Below, piece after piece: positions 9,410-18,708 of a stretch of 64,000 nt of DNA (position 1 is the first letter of the stretch; every line of letters starts with the position of its first letter). A program made the translations under genes and the position numbers. Origin of the DNA: Clostridiales bacterium (GTDB lineage: Bacteria; Bacillota; Clostridia; Lachnospirales; Lachnospiraceae); the NCBI GenBank assembly GCA_018372435.1, contig JAHAJA010000020.1:1-64000 (forward strand), written 5' to 3'. Below the pieces are notes generated by a model, which saw only the letters and a list, made by a program, of their open reading frames with translations, was not told where the DNA came from and made no database searches.

Positions 9410-10288
9410 TCAAACTAGCTTCTTTAGTAGTGCATCTTTTTTAATATCTCTATGCTCAACTTTAAATCCGTATTCTAACTTAGATAATCTATCGCTTAAA
9501 GCATTCGCAATGGATACAGAACGGTGTTTACCACCCGTACATCCTATGCCTACAACTAATTGATTCTTTCCTTCTTCTATATAATTGGGAATTAAGAATT
9601 CAAGCATATCTTCTAATTTGTCCAGAAATTCAGTTGCTTTTTGTGATGACATCACATACTCATATACTGGTTTATCATTACCTGTCTGCGGCTTTAACTC
9701 TTGATCATAATATGGATTCGGTAAAAAGCGTACATCAAATACTAAATCACAGTCCGTTGGGATTCCATACTTAAAACCAAAAGAAAGAATAGTTATATAG
9801 AAGTTACCATATTCTTGCTCTTGAACAAAGATTTTATTAATTTCAATTTTAAGCTCACGAATCAAAAGCTGGCTTGTATCTATTATAAAATCTGCTTGTT
9901 TTTTTAGAAATTCTAACTTTTCTCTTTCTAATTCAATTCCCGCATCTACTCTACCATTCCCAGACAAGGGATGATTCCTTCTCGTCTCTTTAAAACGCTT
10001 AACAAGAACTTCATTCACAGTATCAAGGTAAAGTATCTCGTATGAATATCCTTTGCTTATTGCTTCAACGAGTATCTCATTCAAGCCTTCTAATGCTTGC
10101 CCGCTACGGATATCAATACCTAATGCTATTTTATCAAGCTGTGAACTTTGATCATATGCAAGCTGAGCAAACTTCAGAATAAGTTGGATTGGTAGATTAT
10201 CCACACAAAAAAAGCCAATATCCTCCAACATCTTCAAAACAGAGCTCTTACCAGCTCCCGACATCCCTGTAACGATTACAAACCTCAA
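9410..10288 (-). CDS. rapZ: RapZ/YvcJ nucleotide-binding protein
   Basis: A 292-residue P-loop protein of the RapZ (YvcJ) family. Walker A is GMSGAGKSS at residues 8-16. The C-terminal domain holds GCTGGKHRSV, the conserved nucleotide- and RNA-binding core. In enteric bacteria RapZ directs decay of the GlmZ small RNA and so controls amino-sugar synthesis; in Bacillus YvcJ binds nucleotides and affects competence. The gene lies between murB and whiA, fitting a cell-wall and carbon-flow operon. Confidence 0.93.
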   Translation of the reverse strand: MRFVIVTGMSGAGKSSVLKMLEDIGFFCVDNLPIQLILKFAQLAYDQSSQLDKIALGIDIRSGQALEGLNEILVEAISKGYSYEILYLDTVNEVLVKRFKETRRNHPLSGNGRVDAGIELEREKLEFLKKQADFIIDTSQLLIRELKIEINKIFVQEQEYGNFYITILSFGFKYGIPTDCDLVFDVRFLPNPYYDQELKPQTGNDKPVYEYVMSSQKATEFLDKLEDMLEFLIPNYIEEGKNQLVVGIGCTGGKHRSVSIANALSDRLSKLEYGFKVEHRDIKKDALLKKLV

Positions 10289-10335
10289 GATAAAACCTCC
10301 TACGTTCTACCAATACAACTATATGATTATTACTT

Positions 10336-11244
10336 TCAGAATTCTCCTATAATACGTACTTCTGGTTCTAACATAACTTGATGCTTTTCATATACAATAT
10401 GTTGTACATCTTCTATAAGCTGTCTAACCTCACTTGCAGTACCATTTCCTACATTTATAACAAATCCACAGTGTTTCATTGATATCATAATATCACCAAC
10501 ACGGTATCCTGCTAACCCAGAGTCCATTATAAGTTTACCTGCAAAATAACCTACAGGGCGTTTGAATGTGCTTCCCGCGCTAGGATATTCTAATGGTTGT
10601 TTTTCTACTCGTTTTCTATTAAATTCTGCTATCTCTGCTAGTATATCTTCCTTATTTCCATAAGGTAACTCAAAAACTGCTTCTATTACAATGTAAGAAT
10701 TCTTTTGTATAATACTAGTTCGATATGCTAATTGTAATTCTTCTTTATTCAGTGTGAAAATCTCACCTTCTTGATTTAATACAGTTGCTGATATGATATA
10801 ATCTTTAATCTCATAACCATACGCTCCCGCATTCATTGTAACTGCTCCACCTAGAGTTCCAGGAATACCACATTCTCCTTGTAAACCTGCTAGGTTATGT
10901 TCAGCCGCCTGGGTTGCTAATCTAGAAAGCATAACACCTGCTCCTGCCGTAACAATGTTTTTATCAATTTTTATCAAATCAAAATTCTTATATATCTGGA
11001 TTATTACACCCTTATAACCTTTATCCCCAACTAATAGATTACTACCTTTACCTATTATATAATATGGTATATTACTTTCCTTACACACCTTAATAACTAG
11101 TTTTAGTTGGTCCTCATTCTCAGGAGTAACAAAGTACTCTGCTGGTCCACCTATTTTGAATGTTGTGTGTTTTGCAAGCGGTTCATTTCTTACTATGTTT
11201 TCTTCAGGTAAGATCGCCTTTAATTTCTGATTTATATCATTCAA
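10336..11244 (-). CDS. murB: UDP-N-acetylenolpyruvoylglucosamine reductase
   Basis: Reduces the enolpyruvyl group to give UDP-MurNAc in peptidoglycan precursor synthesis, using FAD and NADPH in the cytoplasm. The 302 residues show the FAD-binding start HTTFKIGGPAEYF, then YYIIGKGSNLLVGD, GIPGTLGGAVTMNAGAYG, and the catalytic-region SAGSTFKRP. The length and the lack of the extra type I loop indicate a type IIa MurB. Start ATG is preceded by AAGAGGT. It opens the murB-rapZ-whiA-crh set. Confidence 0.95.
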   Translation of the reverse strand: MNDINQKLKAILPEENIVRNEPLAKHTTFKIGGPAEYFVTPENEDQLKLVIKVCKESNIPYYIIGKGSNLLVGDKGYKGVIIQIYKNFDLIKIDKNIVTAGAGVMLSRLATQAAEHNLAGLQGECGIPGTLGGAVTMNAGAYGYEIKDYIISATVLNQEGEIFTLNKEELQLAYRTSIIQKNSYIVIEAVFELPYGNKEDILAEIAEFNRKRVEKQPLEYPSAGSTFKRPVGYFAGKLIMDSGLAGYRVGDIMISMKHCGFVINVGNGTASEVRQLIEDVQHIVYEKHQVMLEPEVRIIGEF

Positions 11245-11513
11245 AATAATACCTCTTTAATCAATTCTAATTTATATAAATATATGATTCCCTTATTCAT
11301 CTTAACAACAGTATAATCTGTCATTTTTTACATTTTTTATTCGTTAGTACATTGTTATAATACAATACTTAATTCTTTATTTCAACTAAATTTATTTTTT
11401 TTAATTACTATTTTTAAATCTTTACAATTATAACAAGTTTACTCTTTACTGTTAAAACCGTTCTTAAATGTATATAATTGTATTTGTTTTTGGTGTTTTT
11501 TTATTAATATTAA
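11245..11513. other. Very AT-rich gap upstream of murB
   Basis: No gene is supported here. Homopolymer A/T runs dominate. A TATACT at about 11319 on the minus strand may be a -10 box for murB, but I see no convincing -35. No riboswitch-like structure was recognised. Confidence 0.3.
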
Positions 11514-11514
11514 C

Positions 11515-11553
11515 AAGAAAAGGACATACCACTATCACGAATGTCCTTTTCTT
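11515..11553 (-). terminator. Terminator of glucokinase gene
   Basis: AAGAAAAGGACAT pairs with ATGTCCTTTTCTT across a 13-base loop. It starts about 33 bases after the glk stop and separates glk from murB. Confidence 0.85.
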
Positions 11554-11585
11554 ATATAAATCCAATCTTTTTTTGTACATTGTTA

Positions 11586-12527
11586 TTAATTAATAACTAA
11601 TCTTGCAGCTCCTACGATACCAGCATCATTACCAAGCTCAGCTAGTTTAAACTCTTTATCTTTATGTGCATGGAACGCATACTTCTCATAATGTCTCTGA
11701 ATTACATCAAGAAGGATTGCTCCTGCTTTAGAAACCCCACCACCAATTACGTATACATCTGGTTCTACAACCGCTGCTATATTGGCACACGCTACTCCTA
11801 GATACCAACCAAGTTCTTCAACACATTCTGTAGCTATTTTGTCTCCTTCTTTTGCAGCGTCAAAAATCATCTTAGCGGATAGATTCTCTTTATCACGTAT
11901 TGTAGATTCTTCTTCTGATTTTGCTAACAAACGTTTTGCTACCTTCACAATTCCTGTAGCTGAAGCGTATTGCTCTAGACAACCTTTTCTACCACAATTA
12001 CAAGGATCTTCTTCTTCATAATTCACAAGCATATGGCCAATTTCACCAGCTGCACCCTTTGTTCCAGTGATGATTTTCCCATTATGTATTACACCACCGC
12101 CTACACCTGTACCAAGTGTAATCATAATCATATCGCTGTAGCCCTTACCACCACCAAGCCACATCTCTCCTAATGCTGCAACGTTCGCATCATTTCCTGC
12201 TTTCACATTCGTAATACCTGTTAATCTCGTTACTTCTTCGGCAACATTGAATGTTCCCCAACCAAGATTTACACAAGTAAGAACTGTTCCTTTGTCATCT
12301 ACTGGACCTGGTACACCAATTCCAATTCCTTCGATTTCGTCTTTTGTGATTCCCTTTTCTTGCATCTTTTCAGATAATGATTCGCTAACATCTGATAATA
12401 TTCTACTTCCGCCATCTTCTTTGCTTGTCTTAATTTCCCATTTATCAACAATAGTTCCATCTGTAGTAAATAGACCAATCTTAACTGTAGTTCCTCCAAT
12501 ATCAACACCAAAACAATACTTATTCAT
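11586..12527 (-). CDS. glk: ROK-family glucokinase
   Basis: A 313-residue ROK kinase, predicted to phosphorylate glucose with ATP. The N-terminal phosphate loop is DIGGTTVKIG. The sugar- and zinc-binding motif is CNCGRKGCLEQYAS near residues 175-190. GTGVGGG follows the catalytic aspartate region (GNDANVAALGE). This is the GlcK type found in Bacillus. The ATG has a GAAAGGAAAG ribosome site. It lies between hprK and murB, placing sugar phosphorylation beside the catabolite-control genes. Other hexoses cannot be excluded as substrates. Confidence 0.92.
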   Translation of the reverse strand: MNKYCFGVDIGGTTVKIGLFTTDGTIVDKWEIKTSKEDGGSRILSDVSESLSEKMQEKGITKDEIEGIGIGVPGPVDDKGTVLTCVNLGWGTFNVAEEVTRLTGITNVKAGNDANVAALGEMWLGGGKGYSDMIMITLGTGVGGGVIHNGKIITGTKGAAGEIGHMLVNYEEEDPCNCGRKGCLEQYASATGIVKVAKRLLAKSEEESTIRDKENLSAKMIFDAAKEGDKIATECVEELGWYLGVACANIAAVVEPDVYVIGGGVSKAGAILLDVIQRHYEKYAFHAHKDKEFKLAELGNDAGIVGAARLVIN

Positions 12528-12616
12528 ATAATTCTTTCCTTTCCAAACATTTCTTATTAGTTACTGGTTAGAGTGTCAAAAGCCCCTGGTTCTTTGAACA
12601 GCTATATGATATTAAC

Positions 12617-13543
12617 CTATTCCTTTTTCATCAAGTTGTTTGTTACACGGTTATATAATTCTCTAGCAGCATTGTACCCCATCTTCTTTTGTCTGTAGTT
12701 AACAGCTGCAGATTCAACGATAATTGCAAGATTTCTACCTGGCCTGATTGGAATCTGGTGGCAAACCACTTTGTTTCCAAGGAATTCTGTATATTGTTCG
12801 TCTAATCCCAAACGATCATATTCTTGCTCTTTATTCCACTCTTCTAATTTAATAACTAAGTCAATTGATTGTGTATTCTTAACACTTTCAACACCGAATA
12901 ATGTCTTAACGTCGATAATACCAATACCTCTAAGTTCGATAAAGTGACGTGTAATATCTGGGGCTGTACCAATTAATGTTTCATCACTAACTTTCTTAAT
13001 CTCAACAACATCATCTGTTACCAAACGATGTCCCCTCTTGATTAATTCTAGTGCTGCTTCACTCTTACCAATACCACTTTCCCCCATGATAAGAACACCT
13101 TCACCATATACGTCAACTAAAACTCCATGTATAGAAATCCTTGGTGCTAATTCTACTTTAAGCCAACGTATTACTTCTGCCATAAATGCAGATGTTGGTT
13201 TTTCTGTTCTGAATAATGGAACACCTTTCTTAGTTGCTAATTCTACTAAATCTGGCTCAATCTCAATATTGCGGCAGAATACAATACAAGGAACTTTATA
13301 ATCTAATAACCTAGTCATAATACCAACGCCATGGTCTTTCTCCATCTTTTGCATATAGGCATATTCCACATTACCAATTACTTGAACCCGATCAGAATCA
13401 AAATAATCAAAAAATCCTGCTAGCTGTAAAGCTGGTCTGTTTACATCTGTCTGGGTAATCTTTATGTCATCAATGTTAAGATCTGGCGTATAATTCACAA
13501 GTTTCATTTTTTCAACTAATTTTTTCAAATCTACTGTATACAT
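12617..13543 (-). CDS. hprK: HPr kinase/phosphorylase
   Basis: Phosphorylates and dephosphorylates Ser46 of HPr and Crh in response to ATP, fructose bisphosphate and phosphate. It is 308 residues. Walker A is GESGIGKSE near 153-161. The family block ELRGIGIIDVKTLFG and the C-terminal IPIRPGRN are present. An upstream extension is open to 13585, but the ATG at 13543 gives the normal start MYTVDLKKL and has AAGGAG 7 bases ahead. A probable target, the Crh-like protein, is encoded 4 kb downstream. Confidence 0.95.
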   Translation of the reverse strand: MYTVDLKKLVEKMKLVNYTPDLNIDDIKITQTDVNRPALQLAGFFDYFDSDRVQVIGNVEYAYMQKMEKDHGVGIMTRLLDYKVPCIVFCRNIEIEPDLVELATKKGVPLFRTEKPTSAFMAEVIRWLKVELAPRISIHGVLVDVYGEGVLIMGESGIGKSEAALELIKRGHRLVTDDVVEIKKVSDETLIGTAPDITRHFIELRGIGIIDVKTLFGVESVKNTQSIDLVIKLEEWNKEQEYDRLGLDEQYTEFLGNKVVCHQIPIRPGRNLAIIVESAAVNYRQKKMGYNAARELYNRVTNNLMKKE

Positions 13544-13583
13544 ACATGATCTCCTTCGCCATCTAATATTTTCTTTATCTCTC

Positions 13584-13600
13584 AAGTAGCTTTGCTACTT
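13584..13600. repeat. Small hairpin of the GTAGC/GCTAC family
   Basis: AAGTAGCTTTGCTACTT is a perfect stem-loop lying between uvrC and hprK. It differs by one loop base from the hairpin at 99-117, so it is probably a lone module of the dispersed repeat. Confidence 0.5.
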
Positions 13601-13636
13601 CCATAAAATACATTCTAACACACTATTTTTTCAACT

Positions 13637-15532
13637 TCAATTGTTACTTTTTGTGGCATTTTCATCATCATTATTGTGAAAAAAGTCATAAACTTGTTTC
13701 GCAGCCCTTTCATTCATCGTAGGTACAATACTAAGTTGCTCTATCGTGGCTTCCTTGATTGCATCTAACGAAAGGAAATTCTTCATTAATTCCTTTCTTC
13801 TCTTCTGTCCAATACCAGGTATATCATCTAATATAGAATGAACTTGACCTTTGCTTCGTAACGACCGATGATACTCAATGGCAAATCTATGGGTTTCATC
13901 TTGAATACGCGTTATTAACTTAAACCCTTCACTATTCCGATCAATTGGAATCTCTATATTATTAAAATACAATCCTCTTGTTCTATGATTATCATCCTTA
14001 ACCATACCACAAACCGGTATAGTTAATTGTAATTCCTCCATTACCTTAAGGGCAATATTCACTTGACCTCTACCACCATCCATCATAATTAAATCGGGAA
14101 ATCTGGTAAAGCTTCCATGTTCTAAGTCAATATTCTTCTCAAGTAACTCCGCTTTTTCCCTCTTACCGTGAATAAAACGTCTCGTTAGTACCTCGTTCAT
14201 ACTAGCATAATCATCGCTTCCAGTAACCCACTTAATCTTAAACTTACGGTAGTCATTTCTCTTTGGCTTACCATTCTCATATACGACCATGGACCCAACA
14301 GATTCAAAACCATTTATATTAGAGATATCAAAGGATTCAATTCTTTTAATTGAATCTAATCCAAGCAGGTTCTCGATCTCTTTCATGGCACCTTTTGTTC
14401 GTTGTTCTTCTTTCTTAATCTTCTCAGAATCTTGCTGTAATACAAGAGAAGCATTCTTCTCCGCTAATACCACTAATTTTTCTTTCTCACCCTTTTTCGG
14501 TACATGAATATATACCTTTTGGCCTCTCTTAGCGCTCAACCATTCGGTAATTAATTCTGGTTCTTCTAATTCTTCTTGTAAAAGTAATTCTCTCGGAATA
14601 AATGGCGTCCCTGCATAGAACTGCTTTACAAAACTAGTCATAACCCCTTCTCTTGTATCATTCTCAACGCCTGTTAGATGATAGTGCTCCCTTCCAATCA
14701 ATTTACCATTACGTATAAAGAATACTTGTACTACTGCTTCATCTCCCGCTCTTGCAAACGCAATAATATCTTTATCCTCTTGATTTGACGTATTGGTAAT
14801 CTTTTGCTTCTGTGCCATTTGCTTAACACTGGTCATAAGATCACGGTAACCCGCTGCTTCTTCAAAATCCATATTCTCTGAGGCATTCATCATCTTATTC
14901 TCTAACATAGACAAAACTTCATTGAAGTTTCCGTTTAAAAATTCAATAATTTGATCAACTGATTTTTTGTATTCTTCCTCTGATATATAATCTTGGCACG
15001 GGCCACTACATTGCTTGATGTGATAGTATAAACATGCTCTTTCTTTCCCTATATCTCTTGGCAAGTTCCGATTACATGAACGAATCTGATATATCTTACG
15101 AAGCAAGTCAAGTGTATCTTTAACGGCTAATACACTTGTATATGGACCAAAATATTTTGCTTTATCTTTCTTCACTTGTCTTGTCATCATGACTCTTGGA
15201 TATGCTTCCTGTACTGTTACTTTAATATAAGGGTAGCTCTTATCGTCCTTTAGCATGGTATTATATCTTGGCATATGTTCTTTGATTAAATTGCTTTCTA
15301 ATACCAATGCTTCTACTTCGGAGTCAGTTATGATATATTCAAAGTGATCGATCTTCGATACCATCTTAACGATTTTAGGCATTAGATTTCGACTGCTTTG
15401 AAAATACTGTCTCACTCGATTCTTCAAACTTATAGCTTTACCTACATATATAATTGTGTCATGTTTATCGCGCATGATATAGACACCTGGTTTCGCAGGA
15501 AGCTTCTTTAATTCTTCTTCTATATTAAACAT
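13637..15532 (-). CDS. uvrC: Excinuclease ABC subunit C
   Basis: Makes both incisions in UvrABC nucleotide excision repair. The 631 residues contain, in order: the GIY-YIG nuclease (KPGVYIMRD ... IIYVGKA, residues ~14-35), a cysteine-rich patch, a UVR motif that contacts UvrB (MDFEEAAGYRDLM, near 220), the RNase H-like domain starting SFDISNINGFESVGSMV, and two helix-hairpin-helix motifs (DDIPGIGQKRRKELM). Length is normal. RBS GGAGG lies upstream. It is downstream of the HAD gene and upstream of hprK. Confidence 0.96.
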   Translation of the reverse strand: MFNIEEELKKLPAKPGVYIMRDKHDTIIYVGKAISLKNRVRQYFQSSRNLMPKIVKMVSKIDHFEYIITDSEVEALVLESNLIKEHMPRYNTMLKDDKSYPYIKVTVQEAYPRVMMTRQVKKDKAKYFGPYTSVLAVKDTLDLLRKIYQIRSCNRNLPRDIGKERACLYYHIKQCSGPCQDYISEEEYKKSVDQIIEFLNGNFNEVLSMLENKMMNASENMDFEEAAGYRDLMTSVKQMAQKQKITNTSNQEDKDIIAFARAGDEAVVQVFFIRNGKLIGREHYHLTGVENDTREGVMTSFVKQFYAGTPFIPRELLLQEELEEPELITEWLSAKRGQKVYIHVPKKGEKEKLVVLAEKNASLVLQQDSEKIKKEEQRTKGAMKEIENLLGLDSIKRIESFDISNINGFESVGSMVVYENGKPKRNDYRKFKIKWVTGSDDYASMNEVLTRRFIHGKREKAELLEKNIDLEHGSFTRFPDLIMMDGGRGQVNIALKVMEELQLTIPVCGMVKDDNHRTRGLYFNNIEIPIDRNSEGFKLITRIQDETHRFAIEYHRSLRSKGQVHSILDDIPGIGQKRRKELMKNFLSLDAIKEATIEQLSIVPTMNERAAKQVYDFFHNNDDENATKSNN

Positions 15533-15578
15533 ATACTTCCTCCATAGACTCTTGATTACAGGAGTTAAACGGATAATC

Positions 15579-15601
15579 GTAATCCGGTTGGCTACGCTGT
15601 T
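15579..15601 (-). repeat. Partial copy of the hairpin/GGATTAC repeat at a gene end
   Basis: On the minus strand, AACAGCGTAGCCAA followed by CCGGATTACGA resembles the hairpin plus GGGATTAC junctions at 18710-18739 and 18843-18870. As at 99-117, the TAG stop of the neighbouring gene lies within the hairpin part. Similarity is limited, so this is tentative. Confidence 0.3.
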
Positions 15602-16404
15602 AAGTATTCTTCAATAATATACGCAACTCCATCTTCTTCATTGGATTTTGTTACTTTATCTGCGTTCTCTTTTACTATTTCCTGTGCATTACTCATAGCA
15701 ACACCTAAACCAGCATACTTGATCATAGATAAGTCATTAAAACCATCACCAATTGCTATCAATTCTTCTCGTTTCAAACCTAAGTGCTCCAAAAGATGTG
15801 CCAAGGAATTAGCTTTATCCACGTTCATAGGCATGAATTCAAGAAAGAAGGGTTCGGAACGATAGATACTTAATCTGTCCCCAAACTTTTGTTGCATCTC
15901 TTTTTCTAATATAGCTAATTTCTCTGGGTGCCCTGTCATAAGACATTTATTCACATCAAAGGTCACATATTGATCGAAGTTATCCACATCGTTCACTTTA
16001 ATATTGTTGATCTTTGCTTCAATATCTACGTATTTATCATGATTGCAACCACAGATTACATCATCCCCTTCATAAGTTATGATACTCACATTATGTTCTA
16101 CTGCCTCTTTATAAAGAACCGGAATCATATCCTTTGGTAACATATTCTGATAGATCACCTCTCCGGTTCTACAGTTCATAATCCTTGCTCCATTAAATGC
16201 AAGAATATATCCACCCTTTTCTTCTAACTTTAATGTATCAGAAATACCACGAATACCCGCTGTCGGTCTACCAGATGCTACAATAACTACTTTACCTGCT
16301 TCCATGGCACGACTTACTGCTTTTTTGGTTCTTGGTGTTACTTCTTTTTTCGTGTTTGTTAATGTTCCATCAATATCAAGTGCAATTGCTTTATATGTTG
16401 TCAT
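15592..16404 (-). CDS. HAD-superfamily (Cof-type) sugar phosphatase
   Basis: A 270-residue HAD hydrolase of the Cof/IIB subfamily. Motif I is DIDGTLTNTKKE (residues 9-20), motif II VASGRP, and motif IV GDGFNDLSMIKYAG near 220. The cap domain between motifs II and III is the IIB type. Such enzymes dephosphorylate sugar phosphates or flavin precursors; the exact substrate cannot be read. RBS AAGGAG precedes the start. It lies between ftsH and uvrC, with a terminator in between ftsH and it. Confidence 0.88.
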   Translation of the reverse strand: MTTYKAIALDIDGTLTNTKKEVTPRTKKAVSRAMEAGKVVIVASGRPTAGIRGISDTLKLEEKGGYILAFNGARIMNCRTGEVIYQNMLPKDMIPVLYKEAVEHNVSIITYEGDDVICGCNHDKYVDIEAKINNIKVNDVDNFDQYVTFDVNKCLMTGHPEKLAILEKEMQQKFGDRLSIYRSEPFFLEFMPMNVDKANSLAHLLEHLGLKREELIAIGDGFNDLSMIKYAGLGVAMSNAQEIVKENADKVTKSNEEDGVAYIIEEYLTA

Positions 16405-16437
16405 TTATATACTCCTTACCTAATCTCATGTATTATT

Positions 16438-16473
16438 AAAAAGGCTGTCACACATGACATGTGACAGTCTTTA
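16438..16473 (-). terminator. Terminator of ftsH
   Basis: AAGACTGTCACAT pairs with GTGTGACAGCCTT on the minus strand and is followed by TTTAATAAT. It starts directly after the ftsH stop codon. Confidence 0.85.
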
Positions 16474-16474
16474 C

Positions 16475-18547
16475 TTACCTGAACTCTTTATTTTTGGTAG
16501 CATTGAACTCATCTTCTACCTGAGGTTTATCATCTATACGTATATCTTCCTTAGGTACCTCTGCAATCTTTATTATATCCTCTTGTTGCTTGGTATCTTC
16601 TGTTTTTGCATCGCCTTTATCATCAGAAACTTCCACTTCTAAAATCTCTAAAGCTTTAATATCAGAAGTTTTATCTCCTACCGATTTATCATCTTCTGAA
16701 TCAGGGATTCCTTTCACTTCTCGGTAAATCTTCATAAACTCTTTACCTGTGATTGTTTCTTTTTCAAGTAAGAACTCTGCAATCTTATCAAGTGTTTCAC
16801 GGTCTCCTTCAAGAAGCTTAAGTGCTTTATCATAACATTCTTTTAGTATACGCATTACTTCATTATCAATCTCTGCCGCAGTAGCATCACCACAATTTAA
16901 GACTGCTCTACCATCTAAGTAACGGTTCTCAACTGATTCAAGCCCCATTAAACCAAAACGGTCTGTCATACCAAACTGTGTTACCATAGCTCTTGCTATC
17001 TTTGTCGCCTGTTCGATATCATTAGATGCTCCTGTTGTAATAGACTTAAATACAATTTGTTCTGCTGCTCTACCACCGAATAAGGTTGTAATTCTCGTTA
17101 ACAATTCATCCTTGGTATTCAGATATTTTTCTTCTTCTGGCACTTGCATTACATAGCCCAGTGACCCCATTGTTCTTGGTACGATTGTTATCTTTTGAAC
17201 AGGTTCTGCTTCTTTCACTAGAGCAGTAACTAATGCATGTCCTACCTCGTGATAGGCAACAATTCGTTTCTCTTCTTTGCCAAGAATACGATCTTTTTTC
17301 TCTTTACCTGCAATTACAACTTCAACAGATTCGAACAAATCTTCTTGTGTTACAACTGTTCTTCCAGCTTTAACAGCTGTAATAGCTGCTTCATTGATCA
17401 TATTAGCAAGATCGGAACCAACAGCTCCTGATGTCGCTAAGGCAATCGCTTCTAAATCAACAGAATCATGCATTAGCACATCTTTCGCATGTACTTTCAA
17501 GATATCTACACGGCCCTTTAAGTCTGGTTTATCAACAATTACTCTTCGGTCGAAACGACCTGGTCTTAATAATGCTTTATCTAATACTTCTGGGCGGTTT
17601 GTCGCTGCTAGAATTACTAGACCTTTCGATGTATCAAATCCGTCCATCTCAGAAAGTAATTGGTTTAATGTCTGTTCTCTTTCATCATTACCACCACCGT
17701 AATGGCTATCACGACTCTTACCAATTGCATCAATCTCATCTATGAAGATTATACATGGTGCTTGTTGTTGTGCCTGTTTGAATAAATCTCTTACTCTTGA
17801 TGCACCCACACCAACGAACATTTCAACAAAGTCAGAACCAGATAATGAAAAAAATGGTACTTTTGCTTCTCCTGCTACTGCTTTTGCTAACAAGGTCTTA
17901 CCTGTTCCTGGAGGACCTACTAAAAGAGCACCTTTCGGTAATTTCGCTCCAATACGAGTATATTTACCAGGGTTGTGTAAGAAATCAACCAATTCCTTTA
18001 AGGATTCTTTCGCTTCCCCTTGACCAGCAACATCTTTAAATGTTACTCCAGTTTCTTTCTCCACATAAACCTTAGCATTACTTTTTCCAACTCCCATCAT
18101 TCCACCGCCGCTTTTATTAATCATGCGGTATACCATGGTCATAACTAGACCAATCATTATGAATGGAAACAAATACACTAATATAAAATCTATGATGCCT
18201 GTACTAGTATCATGTACTGGTCCTTTATATTCTACCTTAGCGTTATCTAATGCCTCATATAGACCAGGATTATTCAAATAGCCTGTATAATATGTGATTG
18301 TAAACATGCCATTTGTTTTCTCTTCTTTTGGAATTATTGTAATTCTGCTAGAATCAATCTTAACAGACTTAACTTTATCTTCCTTTAACATATTCATAAA
18401 TTCTGTATAACTAACTTCAACTTTTGCACTTTCTTTTAACTGATTCGTCGTATAGTAAAAAAGTAAAAATGCACAGAGCGTAGCTACTACACAGAATACA
18501 ATACCTGATTTATTCCCATTCTTTTTTTTCGGATTTTTATTGTCCAT
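16475..18547 (-). CDS. ftsH: ATP-dependent zinc metalloprotease FtsH
   Basis: Membrane-bound AAA+ protease that removes misfolded membrane proteins and some regulators. The 690 residues begin with a Lys-rich leader and two membrane helices (~17-33 and ~115-138) flanking an extracytoplasmic domain. The AAA domain has Walker A GPPGTGKTLLAKA and Walker B CIIFIDEIDAIG. The zinc site is HEVGH. The last ~70 residues are a highly charged tail rich in D, E and K, longer than in many homologues. A promoter is visible upstream. Confidence 0.97.
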   Translation of the reverse strand: MDNKNPKKKNGNKSGIVFCVVATLCAFLLFYYTTNQLKESAKVEVSYTEFMNMLKEDKVKSVKIDSSRITIIPKEEKTNGMFTITYYTGYLNNPGLYEALDNAKVEYKGPVHDTSTGIIDFILVYLFPFIMIGLVMTMVYRMINKSGGGMMGVGKSNAKVYVEKETGVTFKDVAGQGEAKESLKELVDFLHNPGKYTRIGAKLPKGALLVGPPGTGKTLLAKAVAGEAKVPFFSLSGSDFVEMFVGVGASRVRDLFKQAQQQAPCIIFIDEIDAIGKSRDSHYGGGNDEREQTLNQLLSEMDGFDTSKGLVILAATNRPEVLDKALLRPGRFDRRVIVDKPDLKGRVDILKVHAKDVLMHDSVDLEAIALATSGAVGSDLANMINEAAITAVKAGRTVVTQEDLFESVEVVIAGKEKKDRILGKEEKRIVAYHEVGHALVTALVKEAEPVQKITIVPRTMGSLGYVMQVPEEEKYLNTKDELLTRITTLFGGRAAEQIVFKSITTGASNDIEQATKIARAMVTQFGMTDRFGLMGLESVENRYLDGRAVLNCGDATAAEIDNEVMRILKECYDKALKLLEGDRETLDKIAEFLLEKETITGKEFMKIYREVKGIPDSEDDKSVGDKTSDIKALEILEVEVSDDKGDAKTEDTKQQEDIIKIAEVPKEDIRIDDKPQVEDEFNATKNKEFR

Positions 18548-18584
18548 TCTACACCTCCATATGCACTAACTCCATGTTATGTTC

Positions 18585-18613
18585 ATTATAATGTTAGTAT
18601 TTCCATAAATCAA
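18585..18613 (-). promoter_or_regulatory. Sigma-A type promoter of ftsH
   Basis: On the minus strand TTGATT (18608-18613), 17 bases, then TATAAT (18585-18590). The -10 box ends 37 bases before the ftsH ATG. Confidence 0.75.
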
Positions 18614-18708
18614 TAGAATAATGTCTTAAATTTTTGTGACCTAATAGGGAAAAATATATGAATTTCGACTTGTAAACCATCTAGTAATCTGGCATATTAT
18701 AGATTAAG

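Noticed and set aside
17277..18039. Three plus-strand open frames (up to 141 residues) opposite ftsH
   Set aside because: They are antisense to a strongly conserved gene, have no ribosome sites, and their proteins show no family pattern.
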